From assembly GCA_009602735.1 (NCBI GenBank), contig WELA01007589.1, forward strand, positions 902,235-932,586: DNA of 30,352 nt. The letters are read 5' to 3'. This stretch comes from Mesotaenium endlicherianum (taxonomy: Eukaryota > Streptophyta > Zygnematophyceae > Zygnematales > Mesotaeniaceae). Both the position numbers and the translations under genes were made by a program. Under the pieces are notes generated by a model. That model searched no databases, was not told the origin of the DNA, and saw only the letters and a list, made by a program, of their open reading frames with translations. Shown one piece after another: positions 8,707-18,294 of this stretch; the first letter of the stretch is position 1; each line of letters opens with the position of its first letter.

Positions 8707-10392
8707 TTAAGGGGTTGTTCCTGGGGCTTCAGGATCAGGAGACGGAGATCTGGACCTAGATCTGGACAGCCCTCTAGGTCTGTCAGCTGGCCTTCTAAAG
8801 AACCCTGTTTGCTCTAAAGTTGGCCCTCGGGGAGAACGGAGGATGGTGGCCTGCTCTTCAACTATTTGGGTGTTGATTCCCACATAGACAGGCATTCCAG
8901 TAGGATGCTGAAATACATTGGCTAGAGGTACATGCCCCTGAGCGGAGGGGGAGGCTGGCATACCTCTGGCCCACCCGCGTGTCCCTCTTCTGGCACCCCT
9001 GTCCTCTGGGGATTTCTGTCTGTGTCTGCTGCCCAGTACAGTCAGATCAGCTTCTTCCCCTGCTTGGGCAGGTGGGCTGGGGGAGCGAGCGCGGGGTCCA
9101 GTTGTCGCCATAACGGGGATCACATTCCACACACCTGATCGTGGTTCTTTAGGAAGTGCCACTGCCTGTCCCTGGGTATCCTGAGTACCTGCTGCTGATG
9201 CTTCTCCTCTGCCTTGTTCTTCTTCCTCATCCTCCTCATCCTCCTCCTCGGAGAGAGTAGGGGTCTCGTCCACTAAGTCGTCCTGCTCCCTAGTAGACAT
9301 GGAGTAGTCTACCGACCTCCCTTTCTTAGGGCGCGCTGGAGGTTGCTTGGCCTTCAGCCTACTGATATCTATCCGGCCTGCATTCTTTGCCCATTTGACA
9401 AAGGCATGCTTTCCCTTAGAGAAGTACTCTCTTCCCCTCCTCCTATGTTCCTTGGTCTCTGCATTCATATTGCTCAGGCATCCATTCAGCCTGGGGTCCC
9501 AAGGGGCAATGTGAGGTGGTAGGATGAGATAGCCGTCTAGGCCATAGTGGAAGTCATCCGGTTGGGCTCGGTCACACTCCTGCTTCTTATTTGTGACGGT
9601 CATCCACCTCCAGTCTGTTGGCTGCTGGTAGTACTGGGGTCCGTGCTCAGCCTTCCTCAGTTTACACGGGAACCAGTGGGGAGAGAACATCTGCTGTCCT
9701 GCTTCCCTGGCCAAGTACTCCCAGCTCCTTCTCTCAACTTCATTGTAAGCTGGCAGGAGTGTGAGGTAGAATACCGTATCCTTAAAGCTATCGGGCCGCA
9801 TGCTCACCATCCGGATGAGTCTCTGATCTCCCACTATTCCCGGTATGGGGACCGGCTTGTCCTCTGAATCATCTGCGAGATACCGGGCCTGCTCTGCTGT
9901 ATAGCCCACCATCTTAGCATAATCTTCGTAAAGGACCACGCCGGTGTGTGTCTCGATGTACCTGTCCAGTGCTGTAGCTCCTTCCTTCTGTAGCAGTGTT
10001 GTCTGTTCCAGCCTGTTGATCTCCTGGGCTGCCAGCAATGCTTCCTTCAGGTTATCGAAGTTTTGGCCACCCACCACAGTATACCTGTAAGTGGCCAAGC
10101 TCTTCTGTCTGTCCGCTTCAATCTTTTTTCTTTTCTCCTCTTCTGCCGCTGCCGCTTCTTCTTGCTGTTTCTTCTGTCTCTCCTCCTCAGCCTTCCTGAG
10201 GTTTTCCGCTTCCTGATCCTTCTTCCTCTGTGCCTCTTCTGCCGCCTCTTGTTGTTTGCGGACCCTTTCTTGTTCTCTCCTGGTGAGGGACGTCGCCGCC
10301 AGCTCCTTCTGGTATTGCTCCATTGTCCTCCTGGCTTCTTCTGCCTTGCGCTTTCTGTCCTCCTTTTGTGTGGTGGGCGCCATCCTGCACAT
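8707..10392 (-). CDS. E1 extra ORF between pol and 3' LTR, unknown function
   Basis: No family recognised. The frame is 566 codons from a TTG at 10407. I favour an ATG at 10383 (or 10392), because the E2 counterpart also starts at an ATG after the shared gcagg. Counting from 10407, residues 12-103 are Lys/Glu/Gln/Ala-rich and probably coiled coil. Residues 107-340 form a globular-looking core with YNEVERRSWEYLARE (221-235), PTDWRWMT (263-270) and LPPHIAPWDPRLNG (296-309). An acidic tract (387-397) follows, then GHVPLANVFQHPTGMPVYV (491-509), and an Arg-Ser/Ser-Pro tail. There is no signal peptide or membrane segment, so it does not look like an envelope protein. It is only about 45% identical by eye to the E2 version, while gag-pol is nearly identical. 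Confidence 0.8.
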   Translation of the reverse strand: MCRMAPTTQKEDRKRKAEEARRTMEQYQKELAATSLTRREQERVRKQQEAAEEAQRKKDQEAENLRKAEEERQKKQQEEAAAAEEEKRKKIEADRQKSLATYRYTVVGGQNFDNLKEALLAAQEINRLEQTTLLQKEGATALDRYIETHTGVVLYEDYAKMVGYTAEQARYLADDSEDKPVPIPGIVGDQRLIRMVSMRPDSFKDTVFYLTLLPAYNEVERRSWEYLAREAGQQMFSPHWFPCKLRKAEHGPQYYQQPTDWRWMTVTNKKQECDRAQPDDFHYGLDGYLILPPHIAPWDPRLNGCLSNMNAETKEHRRRGREYFSKGKHAFVKWAKNAGRIDISRLKAKQPPARPKKGRSVDYSMSTREQDDLVDETPTLSEEEDEEDEEEEQGRGEASAAGTQDTQGQAVALPKEPRSGVWNVIPVMATTGPRARSPSPPAQAGEEADLTVLGSRHRQKSPEDRGARRGTRGWARGMPASPSAQGHVPLANVFQHPTGMPVYVGINTQIVEEQATILRSPRGPTLEQTGFFRRPADRPRGLSRSRSRSPSPDPEAPGTTP

Positions 10393-10414
10393 GTAACCAG
10401 GGCACAAGTTAGTA
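10385..10414 (-). promoter_or_regulatory. Possible splice branch point and acceptor before the extra ORF
   Basis: On the - strand tactaac (10408-10414) is followed 24 nt later by gcag|gatg, placing an AG acceptor one base before the ATG at 10383. E2 has gcag|gatg at the same place, with a weaker cactaaac. This suggests expression from a spliced subgenomic RNA; the donor is not established. Confidence 0.4.
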
Positions 10415-10650
10415 GGATATGGACCTTTGTCATAGGGATTGCAGGAAGTATGTTAGTATTTAGTATAGTGGCTTCGCTGCTGTTTACCTTACAGGATGAT
10501 TGCTAAAAGTTGACGTAGTTGCGATGCGCTACACATAAACGTATGAGTGTGTTTTTATCGCTCTCGCTCACTAACTGTCATATATTTTCCCCTCCAACTT
10601 AAATGGAGACAGGACCGCCTGTCACCTTCCCGTGTCAACTGAAATGACAG
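10408..10650 (-). other. E1 spacer between pol and the extra ORF
   Basis: About 240 bp with a second copy of the polypurine motif (taagttggaggg, 10590-10601) and aaggtgacaggc (10617-10628). The latter is also repeated at the far end of the extra ORF (8697-8708). Alignment to E2 is lost below about 10565. Confidence 0.55.
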
Positions 10651-13600
10651 TTATGGAGGGACTCCAGCGGCCCGAAGGTGGAACCGTGTCAACGCCCCTT
10701 TGGCATTGGTCAAGTGGTCCTTAAACTCCCAAGTGTCCCCAGAGGCATCGTAACCCTTCCATCGAATGAGGTATTTCATGACATATTTAGACGATCGACG
10801 GACCGAGCGAGCGTCTAAAATCTCATCGACCTCATATTCCTCAGGGTCGCCGTCCCGGACAGCGGGGACCGGTCCCGGTTGGACAGGGAACCGACCTGTG
10901 AACAGTGTATCACCTTTGATGTACGGTTCCAGGAAGGAGACATTAAAGACCGGGTGCCCCTTGTATTCAGCTGACATGTTCAGTTTGTAAGCATTCTGAC
11001 CGACACGACGGACCACCGAATATGGACCGACCCAGACAGGGCCAAGCTTTTTCTTGACCACACCAGGGAGGTACAGGTGCTGAGAATGCAGTTTGACTAA
11101 ATCCCCCTTGGAAAATGTCAGTTCCCGACGGTGTTGATTAGCGTATTTTTGTTGGTTTTCTTGGGCCGTGTGCAAGTTTCGTTGGACTTCTGACAGGGTG
11201 TCAGCAAACTCCTGAGTTAACTGGAGGGAGACCGGGTTGTCAATCCCTTCAGGGTGAGTTAAAGATTCCCCTAGCACATCTAGAGGAGACTTAGGGACTC
11301 TACCCAGGCTGAGTTCAAAAGGAGTTTTGCCCGTTGACGCGTGCACCGCACTGTTGACCGCAAACTGAATTTGAGGCAACAGGTCATCCCAATTATCTTG
11401 TTTTTGGTTAATATATGCTCTCAGCACCTCCTGCAGAACTCGGTTAGTTCTTTCAGTCTGCCCATCAGTCTGAGGGTGGTTTGCTGTGCTGAGCAGCTGT
11501 TTGACTCCCATTAACCCCATTAAAGCTCTCCAGAACTTAGAGGTGAATTTTGAGTCTCTGTCTGAGATGATATTAGAAGGGAGCCCATGTTGGCATACTA
11601 CATGGTTGTAAAACTGTCTCGCTGTTTCGAGTGCAGTCACTTTGACAGTTGTGGGGATAAAAATGACCATTTTTGTCAGTTTATCCACGACTACCAGTAT
11701 TGAATCATGCCCGTTGGCAGTTCTTGGTAGTGAGACCACCCAGTCCATGGATATAGTTTCCCAGCGTCCCGCTGGGATGGGTAGCGGTTGCAAGAGACCT
11801 CCGGGTGGTGTGTGCCGAGACTTATTTCTCTGACACTGGTCACAGGACTTGACATATTTCAAGACCTCCCGGGGTAACCCCTCCCAATGATAATGTTTTG
11901 CCAGTTTGCCAACAGTTTTGGCCTGCCCCAAATGTCCACCCAGGAGACTGTCATGAGCTTGACTCAGTAAGAGAGACCTTATTTCCAAGTTATTAGGAAT
12001 GACCAGCTTCAGCCTGCCTGAAGTGGTTTCAGTCACCCAGACCCCTCCCTTGAGCTTATACCCGAGTGCAGTAGCACGACACACACCAGTAGTGGGGCTG
12101 GGCTCAAATGTTGGGTCAGAAAGGTAGGCTTTCCTAAGTTGTTCAAGGAAGGACTTTTTCACCTTTAGTGAAGTGAGTGCACACAGGACTTTATCTACAG
12201 CATGCTGACTAAAGTTCCTTTCTTGCAAGTCAGGTCTTCTAGAGAGTGCATCAGCAGGATTCAACTTCCCTGGTTTGTAGTCGATCTGGACTTGGAACTG
12301 CTCCAGCATCTGGCTCCAGCGGTTCTCCCTCCTCGACAGCTTGGACTTCTTCTGAAAGTGGGTCAGAGCTAGATGATCTGTAATCACCTTAAAAGCTTTA
12401 CCATGTAAGTATGCTCTCCACTGTTTGAGTACATGAATGATAGCTAGCAGCTCTTTATCATGCACTGAGTAATTAATCTCCGCTGGATTAAATTTCATAG
12501 ACTCATACAACACAGGATGCCACTCCTGCCGTACCTTACCATCCTTTGTGGTTTTGTCAGCAGGCTGCAACAAAATAGCACCCATGGCAAAATCAGAGGC
12601 ATCAGTAACCACCTGCACCGGTTTGCTGGGGTCATACACGGCTAGCACTGGGGCAGAACAAAGGGCATCTTTAAGGGTCTGGAAGGCAGCCTGCTGCTCT
12701 TCCCCCCACACATACCCGATGTCTTTCTTAGTAAGGTCAGTCAGTTTACTGGCCTTTGTGGAATAATTCTCAATAAATCTCCTATAGTAGTTAGCCAACC
12801 CGAGGAAGGATCTAACTTCAGAGACAGACTGTGGTACTGGCCAGTCCCTTATGGTCTGGACTTTCTTAGGATCCACACTGATGCCCTCTTTACTGACAAC
12901 GTGGCCTAAGAATTCAATACTTTCCTTAAAGAAATCACACTTGCTCATTTTAGCATACAAGTGATTTTTCCGCAGAGTGTCCAGCACTTTCTTTAAGTGT
13001 TCAGTGTGCTGAGCTTCATCTTTAGAGAAAATTAAAATATCATCCAGGAAAACTTGCACAAACTTATCCAAATAAGGTCTGAAAATGTCATTCATAGCAC
13101 CCATAAAGGTAGCAGGAGCATTAGTCAGTCCAAATGGCATCACGTTGAACTCATAGTGTCCATAACGTGTGCGGAAAGCAGTCTTGTGTTCATCCCCCTC
13201 AGCAATTCTGATTTGATGATAACCACTCTTGAGATCTATCTTACTGAACACCTTAGCGCCAGACAGGGTATCAAGCAAGTCCTCGATTCTGGGTAAAGCA
13301 TACTTGTTCTTTACTGTAATTCTGTTCAGGGCTCTGTAATCCACACACATCCGCATACTGCCATCCTTTTTCTTAACAAATAGGATAGGTGCGCCGTACG
13401 GTGATTTACTGGGAGAAATGTAACCATTTTCCTCCAGCTCTGCAATCTGTGTTTTCAACTCCTCGCTCTCCAAATAAGACAAGCCATAAGTGCGTTGCCA
13501 GGGTGGCTGGCTACCAGGTAATAGATCAATCCTATGATCTACTTCCCTTTTAGGGGGTAGTCCTGGAGGCATGTTAAACACATCAGTGTACTGAGCAACA

Positions 13601-14367
13601 ATTTTTGCAGCAGTAGGGTGCTCCGGAGGGCTTACCTTTTTCTCAACCACTTCTTCAGGTTGAGGAGGTACCTCTCTTAGCAGCAGACAGAACATTCTGT
13701 CTTCCTTCTGGTTCCAGCTTTTGACGAACTCCATTGCATTCAGCAACTTGCATCCTTCTGGAAGCCTCTTCTTTTCCTTCATTTGCCATCCACACAGGAC
13801 AAGAGGAAGAGCACTGGTGGGTGCCAAGTCAGTCTGCCCATCACTGGCTCCTCTCACTTTAACTGTACCTCTGCTCCAACACACTTCAGCTTGATGTCTA
13901 TTAAGCCAGGACCTGCCTAGCACGAGATCATAAAAGCCAGTGTTGAGTACCTCAAATGTAAGCGTTTCAGTTAGAACTGCAATGCCAGAACCTAACTGGA
14001 CCTCAATAGGCTTGGTTATAACTCCTCCCGGGATACTTGAGGCATCTCCAAGGAATATTTTTCTATTCCCTTGGGTGACAGTAGGCAGCCTTAGCCGCTT
14101 AACTAAGTCCTTGTGGATAAAAGTATGTGACGCCCCTCCGTCAACAAATGCCCTCACCTTCCTACCTGCAATCATGCAATGCAGTAGGATAGGGGGGACT
14201 GTCTTTTCCTGACTTTCGCATTGTTCTCCTGACGTAGCAAAGAAATGTTGGACATCAGGTGGAACAAGAGCATCCAGAGTGTGCACTCTCTGGACGTCTA
14301 TATTACTGATGGTCTCCTTTATCTGTTTGTCAGGCATGCATAGTGAATCCAGTTCAGCAGGACCCAT
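10651..14367 (-). CDS. pol: E1 pol polyprotein: PR-RT-RH-IN-chromodomain
   Basis: 1238 residues from the first ATG, but the frame is open from 14481 and overlaps gag by 46 nt. It is probably made as Gag-Pol by -1 frameshifting. Protease: [11 protein letters not shown] (Asp76). [12 protein letters not shown] (Asp378) and FLDDILIFS (Asp442-443). RNase [12 protein letters not shown] (Asp589), Glu639, Asp664. Integrase: a zinc-binding HHCC region (about 805-845, ending CDQC), then Asp875 (SMDWVVSLP), Asp936 (IISDRDSKF) and Glu972 (QTERTN), spacing DD35E. A C-terminal chromodomain at about 1178-1230 ([23 protein letters not shown]) places the element among chromoviruses and would steer integration to modified histones. 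No stop or frameshift is present. Confidence 0.96.
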   Translation of the reverse strand: MGPAELDSLCMPDKQIKETISNIDVQRVHTLDALVPPDVQHFFATSGEQCESQEKTVPPILLHCMIAGRKVRAFVDGGASHTFIHKDLVKRLRLPTVTQGNRKIFLGDASSIPGGVITKPIEVQLGSGIAVLTETLTFEVLNTGFYDLVLGRSWLNRHQAEVCWSRGTVKVRGASDGQTDLAPTSALPLVLCGWQMKEKKRLPEGCKLLNAMEFVKSWNQKEDRMFCLLLREVPPQPEEVVEKKVSPPEHPTAAKIVAQYTDVFNMPPGLPPKREVDHRIDLLPGSQPPWQRTYGLSYLESEELKTQIAELEENGYISPSKSPYGAPILFVKKKDGSMRMCVDYRALNRITVKNKYALPRIEDLLDTLSGAKVFSKIDLKSGYHQIRIAEGDEHKTAFRTRYGHYEFNVMPFGLTNAPATFMGAMNDIFRPYLDKFVQVFLDDILIFSKDEAQHTEHLKKVLDTLRKNHLYAKMSKCDFFKESIEFLGHVVSKEGISVDPKKVQTIRDWPVPQSVSEVRSFLGLANYYRRFIENYSTKASKLTDLTKKDIGYVWGEEQQAAFQTLKDALCSAPVLAVYDPSKPVQVVTDASDFAMGAILLQPADKTTKDGKVRQEWHPVLYESMKFNPAEINYSVHDKELLAIIHVLKQWRAYLHGKAFKVITDHLALTHFQKKSKLSRRENRWSQMLEQFQVQIDYKPGKLNPADALSRRPDLQERNFSQHAVDKVLCALTSLKVKKSFLEQLRKAYLSDPTFEPSPTTGVCRATALGYKLKGGVWVTETTSGRLKLVIPNNLEIRSLLLSQAHDSLLGGHLGQAKTVGKLAKHYHWEGLPREVLKYVKSCDQCQRNKSRHTPPGGLLQPLPIPAGRWETISMDWVVSLPRTANGHDSILVVVDKLTKMVIFIPTTVKVTALETARQFYNHVVCQHGLPSNIISDRDSKFTSKFWRALMGLMGVKQLLSTANHPQTDGQTERTNRVLQEVLRAYINQKQDNWDDLLPQIQFAVNSAVHASTGKTPFELSLGRVPKSPLDVLGESLTHPEGIDNPVSLQLTQEFADTLSEVQRNLHTAQENQQKYANQHRRELTFSKGDLVKLHSQHLYLPGVVKKKLGPVWVGPYSVVRRVGQNAYKLNMSAEYKGHPVFNVSFLEPYIKGDTLFTGRFPVQPGPVPAVRDGDPEEYEVDEILDARSVRRSSKYVMKYLIRWKGYDASGDTWEFKDHLTNAKGALTRFHLRAAGVPP

Positions 14368-14418
14368 AATACCTGCTACGAGGGCAGCTAGTGACGACTC
14401 ACTATCTCTAGCATCCTC

Positions 14419-14460
14419 ACAGTCAGTAGACTGGATTACTGACTGTTGCTGTCTTTTAAA
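14419..14460 (-). promoter_or_regulatory. E1 gag-pol -1 ribosomal frameshift signal
   Basis: In the gag frame the - strand reads T TTA AAA (14454-14460), a canonical X XXY YYZ heptamer. A 7-nt spacer follows, then a perfect 10-bp stem acagtcagta / tactgactgt with the 8-nt loop atccagtc. The gag stop (14436-14438) lies at the stem-loop edge. Slipping by -1 enters exactly the pol frame. Confidence 0.75.
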
Positions 14461-15914
14461 GGCTGGTCTTTTCTCTCGACCTTAGGCAGGTGCTTGACCG
14501 GACACTGTTCTCTGTAGTGGCCTTTCTGCTGACAATGGTAGCAAGTAGATTTTGCTGAGGCTGGTCTCGGCTTAGTCCTACCACCACCCCTTCCATAGCC
14601 ACCTCGAGAGGGACCACCTCTACCTCTAGACTGAATAGCATTGTACTCATACTCATATTCATCACCCTGATTATCCTCAGCCTGGTCTCCTTCAACTGCA
14701 TTGTAGGAACCGTGGGGCTTTTTGACAATCTTAGACACCAAAGCGTTACTCTGGCGCTTGTGATTGAACTGCTGCTGATCCCAGGCGTCAGCATCCTGGA
14801 TCAAGTCAGCCAGTTTCTCATACTTTTTCTCAGCAAAATGACCAGAGACCTCGGATTTCAAGCCATACCTGAAGTATGCTATCCTATACCGTTCTGGCAA
14901 ATCAGGCTGCTTCATCATGTTCTCTTGGAACTTTTGAGCAAACTCAGCAACTGAAGTGGTCTGCTTCAGTGTCAGGGAGATCATCGCATAGATAGCTTTC
15001 TCCTGCTGGTTGATGACATCAAACTTCTCATGCAACTTCTCGACAAACTCTACCCACGTAGGGTCACCGAGTTGCCGAGCCTTACGCTCTTCCTTCCAGT
15101 AAAGCCACCAGTCTGCGGCACTGCCTTTCAGTAGCGCACCGGTGTGCCTGACCTTCTCGTAATCTTGCAGTTCTGGGTAGTTCTCCAGCCACTGCTCAAC
15201 ATCCGCGAGAAACTTGATCAGGTAATATTTTCTGTTTCCCTCAGGATCATAGTCCTGGGGAGGTTTCGGCTTGGGCTTACTAGGCCCTCGGCCACCACCA
15301 CTAGTGGTGTGAGACCCCAGTTGGTCTCTGTCCCGCAGTAGGGACATTATGATTCTTTTGTCCTCCTGCTGGGACTGATACATGGTCGCCATTTGCGACT
15401 GCATCTGAACGAACAATGCTCCCAAGTCTACACTTTGGGGTGGTAGATTAGCAAATGCAGCAGCAGCAGTGACCTCTACTCGCTGAGTAGTGTCCTCAAT
15501 AGTCCCTCTCGCCCCTGCAGCAGCAATTCCTGCCGTATTCAGCCGGTCACGTATTTGACCTAGGGGTACATTGAGTTGTACAGCAGGAGGTGGGTTCAGA
15601 ACATTGGCCCTTGATGCCATGAGTTCCTCGACAGTGCGCTCGTCAGCTGGCTGTCTTTCCCTCCTTTCTGTATCTTCAGCGGCCTTTGCTACTTGTTCAG
15701 CTTCTAGCCTGGCTCTCTTCTCCTCAGCTTGCTGAGCTGCGTTTGCGGCAATAGCAGCTGCCTCATCTGCAGCCTCCCTAGCTGCAGTATCTGCTACTGC
15801 TTCAGAATAGGTACGGGTTCCCGCTACATGGCTTTCCGCCTGGTTTTTGACATTCTCGTTATCCTGGTTCTCCATGTCTCGGGAGTTGCTAGTTTGAGAC
15901 CTTGTCCTTACCAT
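14436..15914 (-). CDS. gag: E1 gag
   Basis: 492 residues, ATG at 15914 only 21 bp after the primer site. The N-terminus is Ala/Glu-rich (about 36-100). The Ty3-type capsid region is at about 225-385, with [28 protein letters not shown] and [20 protein letters not shown]. An RG-rich linker (430-447) precedes one CCHC zinc knuckle [14 protein letters not shown] (Cys458, Cys461, His466, Cys471). It forms the virus-like particle and binds element RNA. The last codons overlap the pol frame. The start reads ATG|GTAAGG, which also resembles a strong 5' splice donor. Confidence 0.94.
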   Translation of the reverse strand: MVRTRSQTSNSRDMENQDNENVKNQAESHVAGTRTYSEAVADTAAREAADEAAAIAANAAQQAEEKRARLEAEQVAKAAEDTERRERQPADERTVEELMASRANVLNPPPAVQLNVPLGQIRDRLNTAGIAAAGARGTIEDTTQRVEVTAAAAFANLPPQSVDLGALFVQMQSQMATMYQSQQEDKRIIMSLLRDRDQLGSHTTSGGGRGPSKPKPKPPQDYDPEGNRKYYLIKFLADVEQWLENYPELQDYEKVRHTGALLKGSAADWWLYWKEERKARQLGDPTWVEFVEKLHEKFDVINQQEKAIYAMISLTLKQTTSVAEFAQKFQENMMKQPDLPERYRIAYFRYGLKSEVSGHFAEKKYEKLADLIQDADAWDQQQFNHKRQSNALVSKIVKKPHGSYNAVEGDQAEDNQGDEYEYEYNAIQSRGRGGPSRGGYGRGGGRTKPRPASAKSTCYHCQQKGHYREQCPVKHLPKVERKDQPLKDSNSQ

Positions 15915-15935
15915 ACAAAGAAGACTGTGATAACT

Positions 15936-15947
15936 GCTCCGATACCA
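15936..15947 (-). promoter_or_regulatory. E1 primer binding site, initiator-Met tRNA type
   Basis: On the - strand tggtatcggagc begins one base after the 5' LTR. It differs at one position from the common plant initiator-Met primer site tggtatcagagc. Confidence 0.85.
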
Positions 15948-15948
15948 C

Positions 15949-16678
15949 TGAAATGAATCGACTTACCAAATAGGCGATTAACAATTAATAAAGATCTTTA
16001 TATCAGCAAGTAATCTTTATGGTAATTTCCGTGAACTGATTAAACGGCAAAGGACAATACACTAGCAGTGAATAATACTCGTAAGTCAAATGCGAGTAAA
16101 CTAGCATCAATAATGCAAATCAGTAAACTCATACATAAGCAAGGTTAAAAGACAGTGCGTATCAATGGCTTCTNATGGCTTCCCGCCTTGGATTTAGATC
16201 TCTCTCAGTAAGCTGTACAGGAGAGTTGGCCTCGTTTTCGAATACCGAACTTGAGAGCAACGCCTAGCATATGTACATGGAATGAGTTTACTGTTCAACG
16301 GTCAGTGCGATGGCACCGCCTACCCGGGAGTTAACCACGTTGGGAGGACCTCGGTTAACCAAATCCACCGCCATCTCCCATCATTCCGAATCGCCATCCA
16401 TCATATGGATGTCATCTGGCCATTCATCTAGCATATCGTACTTAGGTGTATGTCAAGCCAGTTCGCTGCTACCGAGTACGGAAGTCAGCTGGCTGTCAAA
16501 GAATGGGTCAGCAAGCTGACTTATATGGACTTCAGCCTGCTGCTTCCGACTGAATCATTAAACTGATAATTTTGTAAAGTCCAGCAGACTAACGACTAAC
16601 CAAAGTTCAGCAGGCTGAACGTAATTAACTATTATATTTAAATGAATATTATATCTACTAATATACTGATTTATTACA
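15949..16678 (-). repeat. E1 5' LTR (730 bp, contains one N)
   Basis: Matches 7874-8593 with roughly 24 differences. The additional 10 bp come from a short duplication around an N at 16174. A TATA-like catataag lies on the - strand near 16520-16528. Confidence 0.94.
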
Positions 16679-16683
16679 CAAAC
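16679..16683. repeat. Target site duplication of E1 (caaac), right
   Basis: Identical to 7869-7873, directly after the LTR terminal ca. Confidence 0.93.
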
Positions 16684-17550
16684 CTTGCCAATAAGTTTGC
16701 CTAGCACCCTGTGTGCGCAGCAATTAGTCATTGGCGTGCACCACAGTAGAGCACTTTCAAACACGTATCCACTGCAGTGCGGCTGGAGTGGCGCGACGAC
16801 TTCCATCCAGGGAATTTGATTGCTATTGAAATACTGGGGAAAGTTGGACCATGTGGCCAGGATGATAAAGAACATCCAATATTATCATCAATCTTTATTT
16901 GTACACACTTTTGTGCTGGAAAAAATATCGATAAACAGAAATTTCATAAGTAGACTAGGGTACTGCACCATCTGCTTCTGATGAGGGAGGCATTAATCAA
17001 TAACTCAACTTTTTTCATCTTAAAAATTCTAAATGTCCAAATTATGAAATAACATAAAATTCATCTGAAATGATGGGGCTTGATCTTACCCTAACAAACA
17101 CGTAGAAAATGCGGGTGGAATCGACCTCCACGTGAAAAACCCATTTTCTCGACTCCGAAAACAAAAAAAATCCCCACATAAGAATCACTAATTGACACTG
17201 TTTGTGTCAAGTTATCGCGTAAGGGTGACCGTAAGGAGCCAGATTTTTTTCTTAATCATTCAACAAAAAGAATTAAATATGAAGGTTAAAAGTATCCGGC
17301 GATTTAACAAAGTTCAAATGCCTAGATTGTGATTGTCAAAAATTAGAAAGATGGTGATTGTTGTTTTTGCGGTTGATGCTAGTTGCTTCATAAAATTGTT
17401 TGACTATTTGTGTTCAAATTGCTTGATTTTGAAAGAAAGAAGGTGATTTTAGAAAGAATAGTAGGAGTAGTAGTATGCTACAAATTGCGCGTCATCTGTT
17501 CTTGTCTAGTCCTTTCCTACAAGCTGCTACGCTTATCTGTACTTGACTAA
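16684..17550. other. Pre-insertion flank between E1 and the piggyBac element
   Basis: 16684-16860 is GC-richer and has a continuous - strand frame, but no family was recognised. 16880-17400 is AT-rich and empty. Block B recurs inverted at 17399-17478. Nothing else was seen. Confidence 0.4.
17399..17478 (-). repeat. Inverted copy of block B
   Basis: Reverse complement matches 7403-7482 at 74 of 80 positions by eye. It lies 72 bp left of the TTAA of the piggyBac element. Confidence 0.7.
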
Positions 17551-17554
17551 TTAA
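17551..17554. repeat. TTAA target duplication of the piggyBac element, left
   Basis: ttaa followed by cactagat; the mirror arrangement atctagtg then ttaa is at 29677-29688. Confidence 0.85.
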
Positions 17555-18294
17555 CACTAGATAGCCCAACGGAATGTATGGTTTTTGGCCCAACAACTAT
17601 CTCGACTAAAACATTTTTGAAATGTGCAATATTCAATCATACCTCATGTATCATTTATATTCCGGAAGGTAATGCCACAATCTAGGTCACTATGCTTTTA
17701 CTTTTTTAGAAAATCTTTTTTTCTGCCCGAAGTATGTAAAAACATTTTTTCAAAAAAAAGATCGATAAAATTGCTAACTTCAAGAGACTACCCTGAAGTC
17801 CACACTTGTTTTCACATGTTGTGATTTTTGCCAAAGGTGCACATACATGTCCAGAGTGAGTTTATGAAATCTTAGACTGATCGCTTCAATATCCTAGGAG
17901 TTACACCATTTGCTAATTGGGGGGCTTATATGGCCCTGCTTTTTTGGCACGGCCCACTAAGAATTTGAGCATGACTTATACTTAAGACACTTTATAGAGC
18001 TCTATGCAAGGTAATCAAACTTGAAATTTGGGGATGTAATGTCTAACATAGATATCTTAGTGACCATATTTTTATTTAATTAAATTACTATAAGAGAATC
18101 ATCTAAATCATAAATGATATTTTCAGGAGCAAACGGTTGCAATTTTTTGTTTTCAATAAAAGAGAACTAGAATTAATCGAAGTAGGCCCTTTAAAGTCAT
18201 ACTGTGGCTTAACAGATATTGAATACAAAAAAATATAATTGTTATAGCAAAGATAAGAAATCTGCTACATTGACAAAAAGTGCGCGCGTCTCGC
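17555..18294 (-). other. piggyBac 3' untranslated and terminal region
   Basis: About 740 bp of AT-rich sequence between the transposase stop and the left terminus. Apart from the terminal and subterminal repeats I see no gene. Confidence 0.5.

Larger units (their letters stand above)
7874..16678 (-). mobile_element. E1: full-length chromovirus (Ty3/gypsy) with extra 3' ORF
   Basis: An 8.8-kb element on the - strand bounded by tg...ca LTRs and a caaac duplication. The order in its own direction is 5' LTR, initiator-Met-type primer site, gag, frameshift signal, pol (protease, RT, RNase H, integrase, chromodomain), extra ORF, polypurine tract, 3' LTR. gag, pol and the extra ORF are all open, so this copy could be coding-competent. 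Its LTRs differ at roughly 24 positions by eye (about 3%), so it is not a brand-new insertion. Confidence 0.95.

Noticed and set aside
8707-10392. Envelope protein interpretation of the extra ORF
   Set aside because: Position fits, but there is no signal peptide, membrane segment or fusion motif; the protein is charged and low-complexity at both ends.
11642-11833. + strand frames inside gag and pol of both elements
   Set aside because: Shadows of the - strand genes; each recurs at the same place in E1 and E2 only because pol does.
16174-16174. N with duplicated atggcttc on both sides as a real LTR insertion
   Set aside because: Looks like an assembly join; the other three LTRs lack it.
16558-16875. 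105-codon - strand frame next to E1
   Set aside because: It runs from flank into LTR sequence and no family was recognised.
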